Of a stretch of DNA of 64,000 bases, positions 9,215 to 16,679 are shown piece after piece (positions within the stretch are counted from its first letter, which is position 1; each line of letters opens with the position of its first letter). This DNA comes from Motiliproteus sp036960175 (lineage in GTDB: Bacteria; Pseudomonadota; Gammaproteobacteria; Pseudomonadales; Balneatricaceae), in assembly GCA_036960175.1 (NCBI GenBank), contig JBALWH010000001.1, positions 62,001 to 126,000 of the forward strand. The letters run 5' to 3'. The position numbers were made by a program, and so were the translations under genes. Below the pieces are notes generated by a model. That model was not told where the DNA came from, did not search any database, and saw nothing but the letters and a program-made list of their open reading frames with translations.

Positions 9215-9724
9215 TTAATCGCTTTTAGCGTGATCCGCCGTTTTTGTAGGATCGTGCTCCGGTTCATCGTCTTGAGATTGCAATCCGTAGTTTTCCGACA
9301 AGGTTCCTTCTGCATCAGGCGCTGCTTTAGGGGCATAATCTTTAGGTGGCTGAACAGCGTCGCTCGCAGTCGTCGCTGAATCTGCGCTCTGCGTCTCAGG
9401 TTCCTCCGCATCGGATGGAGTGGGTTGCTCTAGGCGCTGGATTAGCTGCTCACCACCGCAAAGTGAATCTGCGCTTTTGGCAAGGTGCTGGTGAACATCC
9501 CGATAGCTTTCACTGAGGTTGTTAACCAGTTCCGCAGTGCGGGTGAAATGATCGGTAACCTGTTCTTTATACTGACTGAGTTCGCGATTTGTTGAATCCA
9601 GATCTTTTTGTAATTGCTTCCGCTGTTCTGGTGAGCCGCTGGCACGGCCAATAATAAGACCAATAATTCCGCCCAGTACGAGCGTTGAACAGGCAACCAG
9701 AATAAGTACAGTAAATTGATCCAC
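9215..9724 (-). CDS. yhcB: YhcB/ZapG-family (DUF1043) inner-membrane protein
   Basis: 169 residues starting from a GTG at 9724. An N-terminal transmembrane helix (about residues 5-25, ending GLIIGRASG) is followed by a coiled coil and the conserved block VTDHFTRTAELVNNLSESYR and HLAKSADSLC. The C-terminal third is low-complexity, rich in Ala, Pro, Asp and Glu. YhcB is known as a cytoplasm-facing membrane protein tied to cell division and envelope synthesis. In E. coli it is also next to the degQ-degS protease genes, matching the context here. Confidence 0.88.
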   Translation of the reverse strand: MDQFTVLILVACSTLVLGGIIGLIIGRASGSPEQRKQLQKDLDSTNRELSQYKEQVTDHFTRTAELVNNLSESYRDVHQHLAKSADSLCGGEQLIQRLEQPTPSDAEEPETQSADSATTASDAVQPPKDYAPKAAPDAEGTLSENYGLQSQDDEPEHDPTKTADHAKSD

Positions 9725-9815
9725 AGCGATTCCTCAACGCAACATTTCGCGACAGCACAAACAACGGAATGACTGTCTCGGTCCGCTATTTGTATCGAAT
9801 TTCAGATAGGCCCCA

Positions 9816-9858
9816 GGGCTGTATAGCCCGAACCATCTCTGATGGAAAACAGAGATGG
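9816..9858. other. Two adjacent hairpins in the gap upstream of yhcB
   Basis: Two short inverted repeats follow each other: GGGCT-GTAT-AGCCC (9816-9829) and CCATCTCTG-N8-CAGAGATGG (9833-9858). They lie between the 43-residue gene ending at 9965 and yhcB starting at 9724, both on the minus strand. No T-run follows. They may be transcript-end or processing structures; function unknown. Confidence 0.4.
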
Positions 9859-9964
9859 TAAGTGAATACTGAGGCTTAAAGAATAAGCCGTTAGGCTAGA
9901 TCGTCAAGATACTCGAAAACGTTCTGGTTTACAAAATCTGATGTCTGAAATGAGCGCTGATGAT

Positions 9965-10096
9965 TCAGGCCGGGTCGGATTCTATGCCCAGCATATCCAT
10001 AACCATGCAGGCGAGCAGGGCTGTAGCTACGAAACCAAAAACGAAAATGAGTGGCATGCTGGTGTAACCGAGAATGTTCCAGATCATAGTTTCCAT
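9965..10096 (-). CDS. Small single-pass membrane protein, TIGR02808-like
   Basis: A 43-residue frame starting METMIWNILGYTSMP at the ATG at 10096, with GGAGA about ten bases upstream. It holds one strongly hydrophobic segment (PLIFVFGFVATALLACMV) and a short acidic tail. The pattern of a few polar residues, IW-x-(I/V)LGY-x-xMP, then a single helix resembles the very short TIGR02808 family that I recall from Vibrio and Aeromonas; that match is from memory. Function unknown. The opposite strand is also open over this stretch but has no ribosome-binding site and an unnatural composition. Confidence 0.6.
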   Translation of the reverse strand: METMIWNILGYTSMPLIFVFGFVATALLACMVMDMLGIESDPA

Positions 10097-10346
10097 AGAG
10101 TTGTCTCCGCGATGTATTTGAAGGGTTTAATTTAACTAAGCTGAGGCTTGTTGCCCTTGAGCAAAATCAACTAATGCTCCTGTGCTAGTTAATTTAGCAG
10201 ATTAGATTTTATTTTATTGGCACCCCGGAGATTGACATCTATATTTATTCATCTTAATGTTCAATTTCTAATTGTCTTACAAATATGTAAATAAGATTAA
10301 TTTGTTTCTGTATCGGTGCGCGGCATAGGTGCAGACGGAGGTGAGT

Positions 10347-11330
10347 ATGTTTAAGGCGCTGGTACTAGAGCAGAATGATGGCAAGACCCTGGCAGAGGTT
10401 CGGCAGTTGGAAGTTTCCGACCTTCCTGATGAAGATGTATTGGTTGCAGTGGATTATTCTTCTCTGAATTATAAGGACGGTTTGGCCGTGACAGGCACTG
10501 GTAAAATCATTCGTGATTTCCCCATGGTTCCTGGAGTCGATCTGGTGGGTAAGGTGATTGAGTCACGTTCCGAAGAATTTAAGCCCGGTGATGCTGTGGT
10601 GATGACCGGGTGGAGTGTGGGTGAGCGCTACTGGGGCGGATATACGCAACAGGCTAAAATGAAAGCCGAATGGTTGGTGCCCCTACCCAAAGGTCTGAAT
10701 GCTCGTCAGGCGATGACGATAGGGACTGCTGGTTTGACCTCCATGCTTTGTATTATGGCCTTGGAAGAAGGTGGTGTAACACCGGATAGCGGCGAAGTCG
10801 TCGTTACTGGTGCAGCGGGCGGTGTCGGCAGCGTTGCTGTCGCTCTGCTTAGTCGTCTGGGATACAAGGTAGCGGCAGTAACCGGCCGTGAATCCACTCA
10901 TGATTATCTGCGTAAGTTGGGAGCCACTACTTTGCTCAGTCGTGAAGAGATGTCTGCTAAGTCACGGCCTCTGGAAGCCCAGCGTTGGTCTGGTGCTATT
11001 GATACCGTTGGTGACACTACTCTGGCTCGGATCCTGGCGGAGATGGATTACGGCGGTACAGTGGCTGCCTGTGGCTTGGCCGGTGGCTTTAAATTACCCA
11101 CCTCAGTGATGCCCTTTATTCTGCGTAATGTGCGTCTGCAGGGGGTTGATTCAGTGATGTGTCCTAAGGAACGTCGCTTACAAGCCTGGAATCGCCTGTC
11201 TGAGCTGTTGCCTGCTAGCTTTTATGAGGACATCAGTGAGGTGGTTTCTTTGGAGCAGGTCCCTGAGGCAGCTGAGAAGATTGTCGCCGGTCAGATTCAA
11301 GGGCGTACTATCGTTGATCCGAACCTCTAA
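10347..11330 (+). CDS. acuI: AcuI/YhdH-family NADPH-dependent quinone/acrylyl-CoA reductase
   Basis: Zinc-independent medium-chain dehydrogenase of 327 residues. It starts at the ATG at 10347 (MFKALVLEQNDGKTL), five bases after GGAGG, rather than the frame start six codons earlier. The N-terminal GroES-like domain contains VDYSSLNYKDGLAVTG. The Rossmann domain has TGAAGGVGSVA, and the C-terminus has the family-typical GVDSVMCPKERR. AcuI homologues reduce acrylyl-CoA to propionyl-CoA, for example in DMSP breakdown, and protect against acrylate. The gene stands alone and ends at a strong terminator, so the physiological substrate is open. Confidence 0.88.
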   Translation: MFKALVLEQNDGKTLAEVRQLEVSDLPDEDVLVAVDYSSLNYKDGLAVTGTGKIIRDFPMVPGVDLVGKVIESRSEEFKPGDAVVMTGWSVGERYWGGYTQQAKMKAEWLVPLPKGLNARQAMTIGTAGLTSMLCIMALEEGGVTPDSGEVVVTGAAGGVGSVAVALLSRLGYKVAAVTGRESTHDYLRKLGATTLLSREEMSAKSRPLEAQRWSGAIDTVGDTTLARILAEMDYGGTVAACGLAGGFKLPTSVMPFILRNVRLQGVDSVMCPKERRLQAWNRLSELLPASFYEDISEVVSLEQVPEAAEKIVAGQIQGRTIVDPNL

Positions 11331-11345
11331 CTAGAGATCTCTCTC

Positions 11346-11386
11346 AAAAAACCGCCGCTGGAGTCTTCTCCGCGGCGGTTTTTTTT
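11346..11386 (+). terminator. Intrinsic terminator after acuI
   Basis: Stem AAACCGCCGC / GCGGCGGTTT, extended inside the loop by GGAG / CTCC, followed by a run of eight T. It lies 15 bases after the acuI stop. Confidence 0.93.
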
Positions 11387-11437
11387 ATTCTCTTCAGCAT
11401 TATTGGTAGTATCGCTCTATTTCAACAACGAGGTGAT

Positions 11438-11971
11438 GTGGTGAAGGAGCTGATACTCGGAGGCGCTCGATCAGGGAAGAGTCGTTTGGCTGAACAGCGT
11501 GCTCAGCAATCCGGCCTGGATGTGGTTTATTTCGCCACAGCCACGGGGGATGATGACGAGATGAATCAGCGCATTCAAACACATCGCGAATCCCGTCCTG
11601 ATCATTGGCAGCTGATAGAAGAGCCTCTTGAACTCCCTCAGCGACTTTTGCAAGAAGCCGCTCCAGAGCGTTGCCTGCTGGTCGATTGCCTTACCCTATG
11701 GGTCAGTAACCTGTTGTGTCAGCAGCAGCCTGATTATCTGCAATCGCAGCTTGATCAGTTGGTCGAAATATTGCCACAGCTACCGGGAGCTGTGATTCTA
11801 GTGACCAACGAGGTCGGCATGGGCATTGTGCCCATGGGGCAGCTCAGTCGCCAGTTTCAGGATCACAGTGGTATTCTTCATCAGCGTCTGGCACAAGTCT
11901 GTGACCGCGTCACCTTAACCGTTGCTGGATTACCGTTACAGCTTAAGCCCGCTGCAACGGAATCATCTTAG
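11438..11971 (+). CDS. cobU: CobU/CobP, adenosylcobinamide kinase/guanylyltransferase
   Basis: Bifunctional enzyme that phosphorylates adenosylcobinamide and then adds GMP, giving AdoCbi-GDP for nucleotide-loop assembly. 177 residues from a GTG start at 11438; the next codon is also GTG. The P-loop GGARSGKS is at residues 8-15. The family motifs VDCLTLWVSNLL and VTNEVGMGIVP follow. It is the first gene of cobU-cobT-cobC-cobS. No cobalamin riboswitch is recognisable in the roughly 50 bases between the acuI terminator and this start. Confidence 0.95.
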   Translation: MVKELILGGARSGKSRLAEQRAQQSGLDVVYFATATGDDDEMNQRIQTHRESRPDHWQLIEEPLELPQRLLQEAAPERCLLVDCLTLWVSNLLCQQQPDYLQSQLDQLVEILPQLPGAVILVTNEVGMGIVPMGQLSRQFQDHSGILHQRLAQVCDRVTLTVAGLPLQLKPAATESS

Positions 11972-12030
11972 ATATAGCCGTGACTAGTTGAAAAATTGGT
12001 TATAAATTTTCTGTTTCAGGAGAAACACCC

Positions 12031-13095
12031 TTGCAATTAAATTGGTGGAGCGCCCCCGTAAAAACTTTGCATGCCGAGGTTAGGGCGCAGGCAGAAGAGC
12101 GACAATTGCAATTGACAAAACCCCCTGGCGCCTTAGGGAAGCTTGAGCAGCTGGCGATTGACCTGGCGTCAATGCAGGGTCGTGAGCGGCCGCAGCTGGA
12201 TAGTATCTATGTCAGTATTTTTGCCGGCGACCACGGTATTGCCGAAGAAGGGGTGTCAGCATTCCCGCAGGCGGTGACCGCCGAAATGATCCGTAATTTT
12301 TCCAATGGCGGAGCGGCGATATGCGTGCTGGCCCAGCGCTGTCAGGCCAGTTTCGAAGTGGTTAACCTTGGCACAGTTGTTGAACTTGGCGATATGCCTG
12401 CCGTGATCGATGCCAGAATTGCGCCTTCTACGGCTAATTTTAGTCGTGAGCCAGCAATGTCTGAAACTCAGCTTGAGCGTGCCATGCAGGCCGGTGCTGA
12501 TGCGGCAGAACGGGCTGCTGAGTCCGGAGCGCAGCTATTTGTTGGTGGCGAAATGGGCATCGCCAATACCACCTCGGCGTCGGCTATTGCCGCGGCGTTG
12601 CTGCAGCTGGAGGCGGATTTTCTAACCGGACCCGGTACCGGGGTCGACGCCAAAGGTGTGCAGCATAAAGCGGAAGTGATTACGGCAGCGCTGGCGTTCC
12701 ATCACTGCGGACGACAATTCGAACTACGGCCGCCGTTAGAAGTGTTGCGGCGTTTGGGTGGTTTTGAGATAGCGGCGCTGGCGGCTGCTTATATCCGTTG
12801 CGCGCAGTTGGGTGTGACGGTATTAGTGGATGGATTTATCAGTACCGTGGCGGCACTGGTAGCGACGACCATTAATGCTGAAACAGCGGGCTGGCTGCTA
12901 TACAGTCATGGCTCAGCGGAGCCGGGTCATCGCCGTGTGTTGGCAGCCCTGGGTGCTGAGCCCCTGGTCAATCTCAATATGCGTTTGGGAGAAGGCAGTG
13001 GCGCGGCGCTGGTGGTGCCTTTGCTGCAGTCAGCCTGTGCGTTGCATAATCAGATGGCCACATTCGCCGAAGCGGCGGTTAGCGCTAAGCAATAG
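12031..13095 (+). CDS. cobT: CobT, nicotinate-nucleotide:DMB phosphoribosyltransferase
   Basis: Makes alpha-ribazole phosphate from dimethylbenzimidazole and nicotinate mononucleotide, activating the lower ligand of cobalamin. 354 residues with a TTG start at 12031, seven bases after AGGAGA. Substrate-binding motifs GGEMGIANTTSASA and GPGTGVD are present, and the catalytic glutamate lies in MRLGEGSGAAL near residue 318. The size matches the family. It is followed 18 bases later by cobC. Confidence 0.95.
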   Translation: MQLNWWSAPVKTLHAEVRAQAEERQLQLTKPPGALGKLEQLAIDLASMQGRERPQLDSIYVSIFAGDHGIAEEGVSAFPQAVTAEMIRNFSNGGAAICVLAQRCQASFEVVNLGTVVELGDMPAVIDARIAPSTANFSREPAMSETQLERAMQAGADAAERAAESGAQLFVGGEMGIANTTSASAIAAALLQLEADFLTGPGTGVDAKGVQHKAEVITAALAFHHCGRQFELRPPLEVLRRLGGFEIAALAAAYIRCAQLGVTVLVDGFISTVAALVATTINAETAGWLLYSHGSAEPGHRRVLAALGAEPLVNLNMRLGEGSGAALVVPLLQSACALHNQMATFAEAAVSAKQ

Positions 13096-13113
13096 CGAAC
13101 CAGGAGTGAGACC

Positions 13114-13782
13114 ATGTCTGATACTAATACTCTAAAATCAATGGCTACGCGCTTGGATCTGCTGCGCCATGGCGCTTGCAGTGATGGCGGGATTTATCGG
13201 GGACGCACCGACTCAGAATTGAGCGCTATCGGGCAAGCGCAGATGGCCGAGTCTGTCATTGAGGGGTATTGGGATCGTATCTATAGCTCTCCTTTAAGTC
13301 GCTGCCGGGTTTTTGCAACCGAGCTGAGTGAGCGCCTGCAATTGCCGCTGATCGTGGATGAAAGGCTAATTGAGCTGGATTTCGGTGATTGGGAGGGCTG
13401 TTCCGTCGATCAGGTCTGGCAGCAGCAACAACAGGCCGTGCTGGAATTCTGGCAGGATCCTGCCGAAAACCCGCCTCCTGGCGGCGAAACATTGGGTCGT
13501 ATGAAGGAGCGTACTGTGCAGCTGCTGCATGATGTACATCGTAACCATCATGGTGACAAGGTGCTCTTGGTTTGCCATGGCGGTGTCATTCGAATGCTAC
13601 TTAGCTATCTGTTGCAGATGCCGTTGCAGGCGATGTGTCAGCTCAGTGTCAGCTATGGCAGCCTGAGCCGTATAGAGTTGTATCAGAATTCCGATGGTGG
13701 TGAGTTTGGTTCAGAGGTGATTTTTACCAATCGCTTGCCTGAGCATTACGACTATGATCTCGAGCATGATCATGCCGGTTGA
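13114..13782 (+). CDS. cobC: CobC, alpha-ribazole phosphatase (histidine phosphatase family)
   Basis: Histidine phosphatase superfamily member, 222 residues, with the catalytic RHG motif in LDLLRHGACSDGG near residue 18 and the second active-site histidine in LLVCHGGVIRML. Clustering with cobU, cobT and cobS supports removal of the 5'-phosphate from alpha-ribazole phosphate or cobalamin phosphate. The gene starts at the ATG at 13114 after AGGAG and overlaps cobS. By sequence alone another phosphoglycerate-mutase-like phosphatase could not be excluded; context decides. Confidence 0.87.
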   Translation: MSDTNTLKSMATRLDLLRHGACSDGGIYRGRTDSELSAIGQAQMAESVIEGYWDRIYSSPLSRCRVFATELSERLQLPLIVDERLIELDFGDWEGCSVDQVWQQQQQAVLEFWQDPAENPPPGGETLGRMKERTVQLLHDVHRNHHGDKVLLVCHGGVIRMLLSYLLQMPLQAMCQLSVSYGSLSRIELYQNSDGGEFGSEVIFTNRLPEHYDYDLEHDHAG

Positions 13783-14545
13783 GCAGAATGCAGGCCCGTT
13801 ACGGTCATTGGTTCAGGAACCGCTGATTCTGGCGCTGCAATTTCTGACGCGTATTCCAATGCCTGATATTGGTATCGTTAAAGATGAAGTGGTCGGTCGG
13901 TCGTTACTGTTTTATCCGCTGGTGGGGCTGCTCATCGGTAGCCTGCTGTGGTTAGCTCAGGCGCTGTTTAACTGGCTTTGGCCGGATCTATGGGGGTTGC
14001 AGGCGGCGCTGTTGTTATCGCTCTGGTGTTTGCTCACCGGCGGTCTGCATCTGGACGGGCTGGCCGATAGTGCCGACGCCTGGGTAGGTGGTTTTGGTAG
14101 TCGTGATAAGACCCTGGCGCTGATGAAAGATCCCACCTGCGGTCCAGCGGCAGTGATGTTGCTGTTGCTAGTGTTAGTGATCAAATACAGTGCCATCGAA
14201 GTGCTGATCGCCCAGAACAGTCTCTGGTTGTTGGTTGTTCCAGTGGTTGGACGTTGTTATTTGTTACTGTTGTTTCTTACCACCGACTATGTGCGGGCTG
14301 GGGGCTTGGGCAGTACCCTGACCGAACAGATGCCGCGTAAGTGCTCTGTCTGGCTGTTGCTGGTGTGCGCGTTGCTGTTATTGCTAGCCGGCAGTGCCGG
14401 GTTTGCCGTGTTGCTACTTAGTCTGGTGTGTTTTTATGGCTTGCGCCGGCTGATGCAAAAGCGCCTCGGCGGTACCACCGGTGATACCGCCGGAGCCTTG
14501 CTGGAGCTGGTCGAAGTAGCGGCCTTGCTGGCAGTGCTTATTTAG
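13754..14545 (+). CDS. cobS: CobS/CobV, cobalamin (5'-phosphate) synthase
   Basis: Polytopic inner-membrane enzyme that joins AdoCbi-GDP to alpha-ribazole (phosphate), the last step of the nucleotide loop. The metal-binding motif GGLHLDGLADSADAW is near residue 100, followed by GSRDKTLALMKDPTCG; several hydrophobic helices surround it. The start is uncertain: ATGs at 13754, 13766 and 13772 are all in frame and overlap cobC by 29, 17 or 11 bases. The C-terminus overlaps the convergent adenosyltransferase gene by eight bases. Confidence 0.94.
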   Translation: MISSMIMPVEQNAGPLRSLVQEPLILALQFLTRIPMPDIGIVKDEVVGRSLLFYPLVGLLIGSLLWLAQALFNWLWPDLWGLQAALLLSLWCLLTGGLHLDGLADSADAWVGGFGSRDKTLALMKDPTCGPAAVMLLLLVLVIKYSAIEVLIAQNSLWLLVVPVVGRCYLLLLFLTTDYVRAGGLGSTLTEQMPRKCSVWLLLVCALLLLLAGSAGFAVLLLSLVCFYGLRRLMQKRLGGTTGDTAGALLELVEVAALLAVLI

Positions 14546-15101
14546 CCTGCTGCTCTGCGCGGTGGCGCCAGAGAACTTCGGAGCCGCCATGATAACGGGC
14601 GATGACTCGGGCGCTGACGAAAAGCAGGTCAGAGAGGCGGTTAAGATAGGCCTGGCACTGACTGCGAATATCGGCACTCTTACTCAGGGTGACCACTCTC
14701 CGCTCCGCCCGGCGGCAGATGCTGCGGGCTAGGTGACAGACCGATGCGGCTTTATTACCTCCAGGCAGAATAAAGTCTGTTAGTGGGGGTAAGTCTGCAT
14801 TCAGTCGGTCCAATAGCTGTTCCAGCGCCTCAATATGCTGGTCTTCCACCAAGGCATACCCAGGCACCGACAGTTCGCCGCCGAGATTGAACAGGCTTTG
14901 CTGGATCTCGCGAAATTCCTCAATCAGCTCATCCTGCGGTTCTAATTCGGCGATGAGTAGACCGATGCAGCTGTTGAGCTCGTCGATATCGCCAAAGGCT
15001 TCAACGCGATCATCATCTTTTTCCACGCGCGAGCCGTCACCAAGTCCGGTGGTGCCTTTGTCCCCAGTACGGGTGTATATCTTTGAAAGCCGGTTTCCCA
15101 T
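14538..15101 (-). CDS. pduO: PduO-type cob(I)alamin adenosyltransferase
   Basis: ATP:co(I)rrinoid adenosyltransferase of the PduO/MMAB family, 187 residues. The ATP-binding N-terminal motif IYTRTGDKGTTGLGDG is complete. The central FGDIDELNSCIG and the C-terminal RSICRRAERRVVTL and YLNRLSDLLFV match the family. It makes the adenosylated corrinoid that CobU and CobS use, so it belongs functionally with the convergent cob genes. The stop codons of this gene and cobS overlap by eight bases, and panE lies six bases upstream in the same direction. Confidence 0.94.
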   Translation of the reverse strand: MGNRLSKIYTRTGDKGTTGLGDGSRVEKDDDRVEAFGDIDELNSCIGLLIAELEPQDELIEEFREIQQSLFNLGGELSVPGYALVEDQHIEALEQLLDRLNADLPPLTDFILPGGNKAASVCHLARSICRRAERRVVTLSKSADIRSQCQAYLNRLSDLLFVSARVIARYHGGSEVLWRHRAEQQAK

Positions 15102-15107
15102 CGATGC

Positions 15108-16040
15108 TTATTCCTGTTGGCTGTTGAGGGCTTTAACTTGGTCTACCAGCTGCTGATGGCTGGGAATAGAAACACCCCGCTGTTGCGCTTGCTGGCAGAT
15201 GAAGCCATTGATGTAGTCTATTTCTGTACGCCTCTTATGGCGCACATCCTGAAGCATGGAGGAAAAGTTGTCGCCAGTGGCTTGCGCCACCGTTTTTGCC
15301 GCCTGAAACAATGAATGTTCAAACAGCGGTTGATTGAGTTGTTCGGTGACCTGCTCGAACTCTTCGCAAAGTTGTTGCATCTGCTCCAGATAGGGGCTGT
15401 TCAGGAGTTCGCCGTTACGGCAATCATGGATGGCGGTAAGGCCGTTGATGGCGCAGTTAATGGCCAGCTTTTGCCATAGTCGGGTATGAATTGATTGGTC
15501 GAAACAGCTGGTCAGCTCCAGATTTAATAGCGCCTCTAATGGCTGGCTGCCGAGATCGTCCGCAGCCTTGTTAAAAGGCCCTAACCAAGTTTCACCACGA
15601 CCGGCATGTACCACTTGTTGTGATCCGGTACGGTAGGCTCCTTCGGTGGTGGTGCCTGCGTAAACCGGCGAATTAGGGAATAGATCTGCTACTTTTTGCT
15701 GTCCGCCCATCCCGTTTTGCATAATTACAATAATGGTATCGCGTTGGATGCGGTGGGCGATGCTTTGGATGGCCGCTTCAGTGTCATAGCTTTTGGTGGT
15801 GATCAGCAATCTGCTAATGGGCTGATTGCTGCTGAACATTTCAGTTGCCGGCTGGTATTTGAAGCGCTGGCTTGCAACAACCAGCGTTAGAAATGGATTG
15901 TCCCAGAACCCGTCTAGTTGCTCTGGGGAGCGACAAAGTAAGGTGGCAGATTGGTTGTTGCGCAGCAGGTAGTTGCACCAGAGACTGCCGATTGCTCCTG
16001 CGCCGAGTATGTGCCAGGGCTTTGAATTAGATGATGTCAT
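15108..16040 (-). CDS. panE: 2-dehydropantoate 2-reductase (ketopantoate reductase)
   Basis: NADPH-dependent reductase of the pantothenate pathway. The ATG at 16040 gives 310 residues beginning MTSSNSKPWHILGAGAIG; a TTG five codons upstream is the alternative. The Rossmann motif GAGAIGSLWC is near residue 12, the catalytic-lysine region LITTKSYDTEAA near 85, and the C-terminal domain contains KLAINCAINGLTAI. The family contains paralogues that act on other 2-keto acids, so the name is by family. It probably shares a transcript with the downstream adenosyltransferase. Confidence 0.82.
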   Translation of the reverse strand: MTSSNSKPWHILGAGAIGSLWCNYLLRNNQSATLLCRSPEQLDGFWDNPFLTLVVASQRFKYQPATEMFSSNQPISRLLITTKSYDTEAAIQSIAHRIQRDTIIVIMQNGMGGQQKVADLFPNSPVYAGTTTEGAYRTGSQQVVHAGRGETWLGPFNKAADDLGSQPLEALLNLELTSCFDQSIHTRLWQKLAINCAINGLTAIHDCRNGELLNSPYLEQMQQLCEEFEQVTEQLNQPLFEHSLFQAAKTVAQATGDNFSSMLQDVRHKRRTEIDYINGFICQQAQQRGVSIPSHQQLVDQVKALNSQQE

Positions 16041-16160
16041 GGCGATTGAGTACAAAAAAAACGAGTCATTCCCTGACGCTGATGAAATGTTAAGGCGAAC
16101 TGGTATAGAATCGCCGACTATTGTGTCAATAGAATAACAGCTCCCAGAGGAGGATTGTTA

Positions 16161-16646
16161 ATGCCATCGTTCGATATTGTATCCGAATTGGATATGCATG
16201 AAGTAACCAACGCTGTAGATCAGGCCACTCGTGAAATTGGTACCCGCTTTGACTTTAGAAAAGTTAAAGACGCCACTTTTGAGCTGTCAGAGTCGGAAAT
16301 CAAGCTCACCGCTGATAGTGCGTTTCAATTACAACAGATGTTGGACGTTTTGAAGGGCAAGTTGGTCGGTCGCAAGATTGATATCAAATGCCTGGAGATG
16401 GGGGGTGTTAATGCCGGTGGCGTTAAAGCCTTTCAGATCGCCACGCTTAAAGTGGGGCTGGAACAGCCGAATGCCAAAAAAATCGTCAAACTGATCAAAG
16501 AGAAGAAGCTCAAAGTACAGGCAGCCATTCAGGGTGATCAGGTACGAATAACCGGTAAAAAGCGGGATGATCTGCAAGGGGTGATGGCGATGCTGCGAGA
16601 GGCAGATATCGATGTGCCTTTACAGTTTACTAACTTCCGCGATTGA
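16161..16646 (+). CDS. yajQ: YajQ-family nucleotide-binding protein
   Basis: 161 residues starting MPSFDIVSELDMHEVTNAVD at an ATG seven bases after GAGGAGG. YajQ proteins have a two-domain ferredoxin-like fold and bind nucleotides. A Xanthomonas homologue is a cyclic-di-GMP effector, which is notable because this window encodes several c-di-GMP enzymes. The sequence is complete, with the conserved TRFDFRKVKDATFEL and the C-terminal QVRITGKKRDDLQ. It is separated by 33 bases from the following transporter. Confidence 0.94.
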   Translation: MPSFDIVSELDMHEVTNAVDQATREIGTRFDFRKVKDATFELSESEIKLTADSAFQLQQMLDVLKGKLVGRKIDIKCLEMGGVNAGGVKAFQIATLKVGLEQPNAKKIVKLIKEKKLKVQAAIQGDQVRITGKKRDDLQGVMAMLREADIDVPLQFTNFRD

Positions 16647-16679
16647 CGTGCTCATCCCTGTGCCAGGAAGGCAGCCGGT

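Noticed and set aside
9941..10135. 64-codon plus-strand frame
   Set aside because: It lies opposite the better-supported 43-residue membrane gene and has a His/Asn-rich product without a ribosome-binding site.
10233..10260. TTGACA as a promoter for acuI
   Set aside because: No acceptable -10 hexamer at 15-19 bases; the best candidates match three of six.
11387..11437. Cobalamin riboswitch upstream of cobU
   Set aside because: The gap after the acuI terminator is only about 50 bases and lacks a B12-box-like element.
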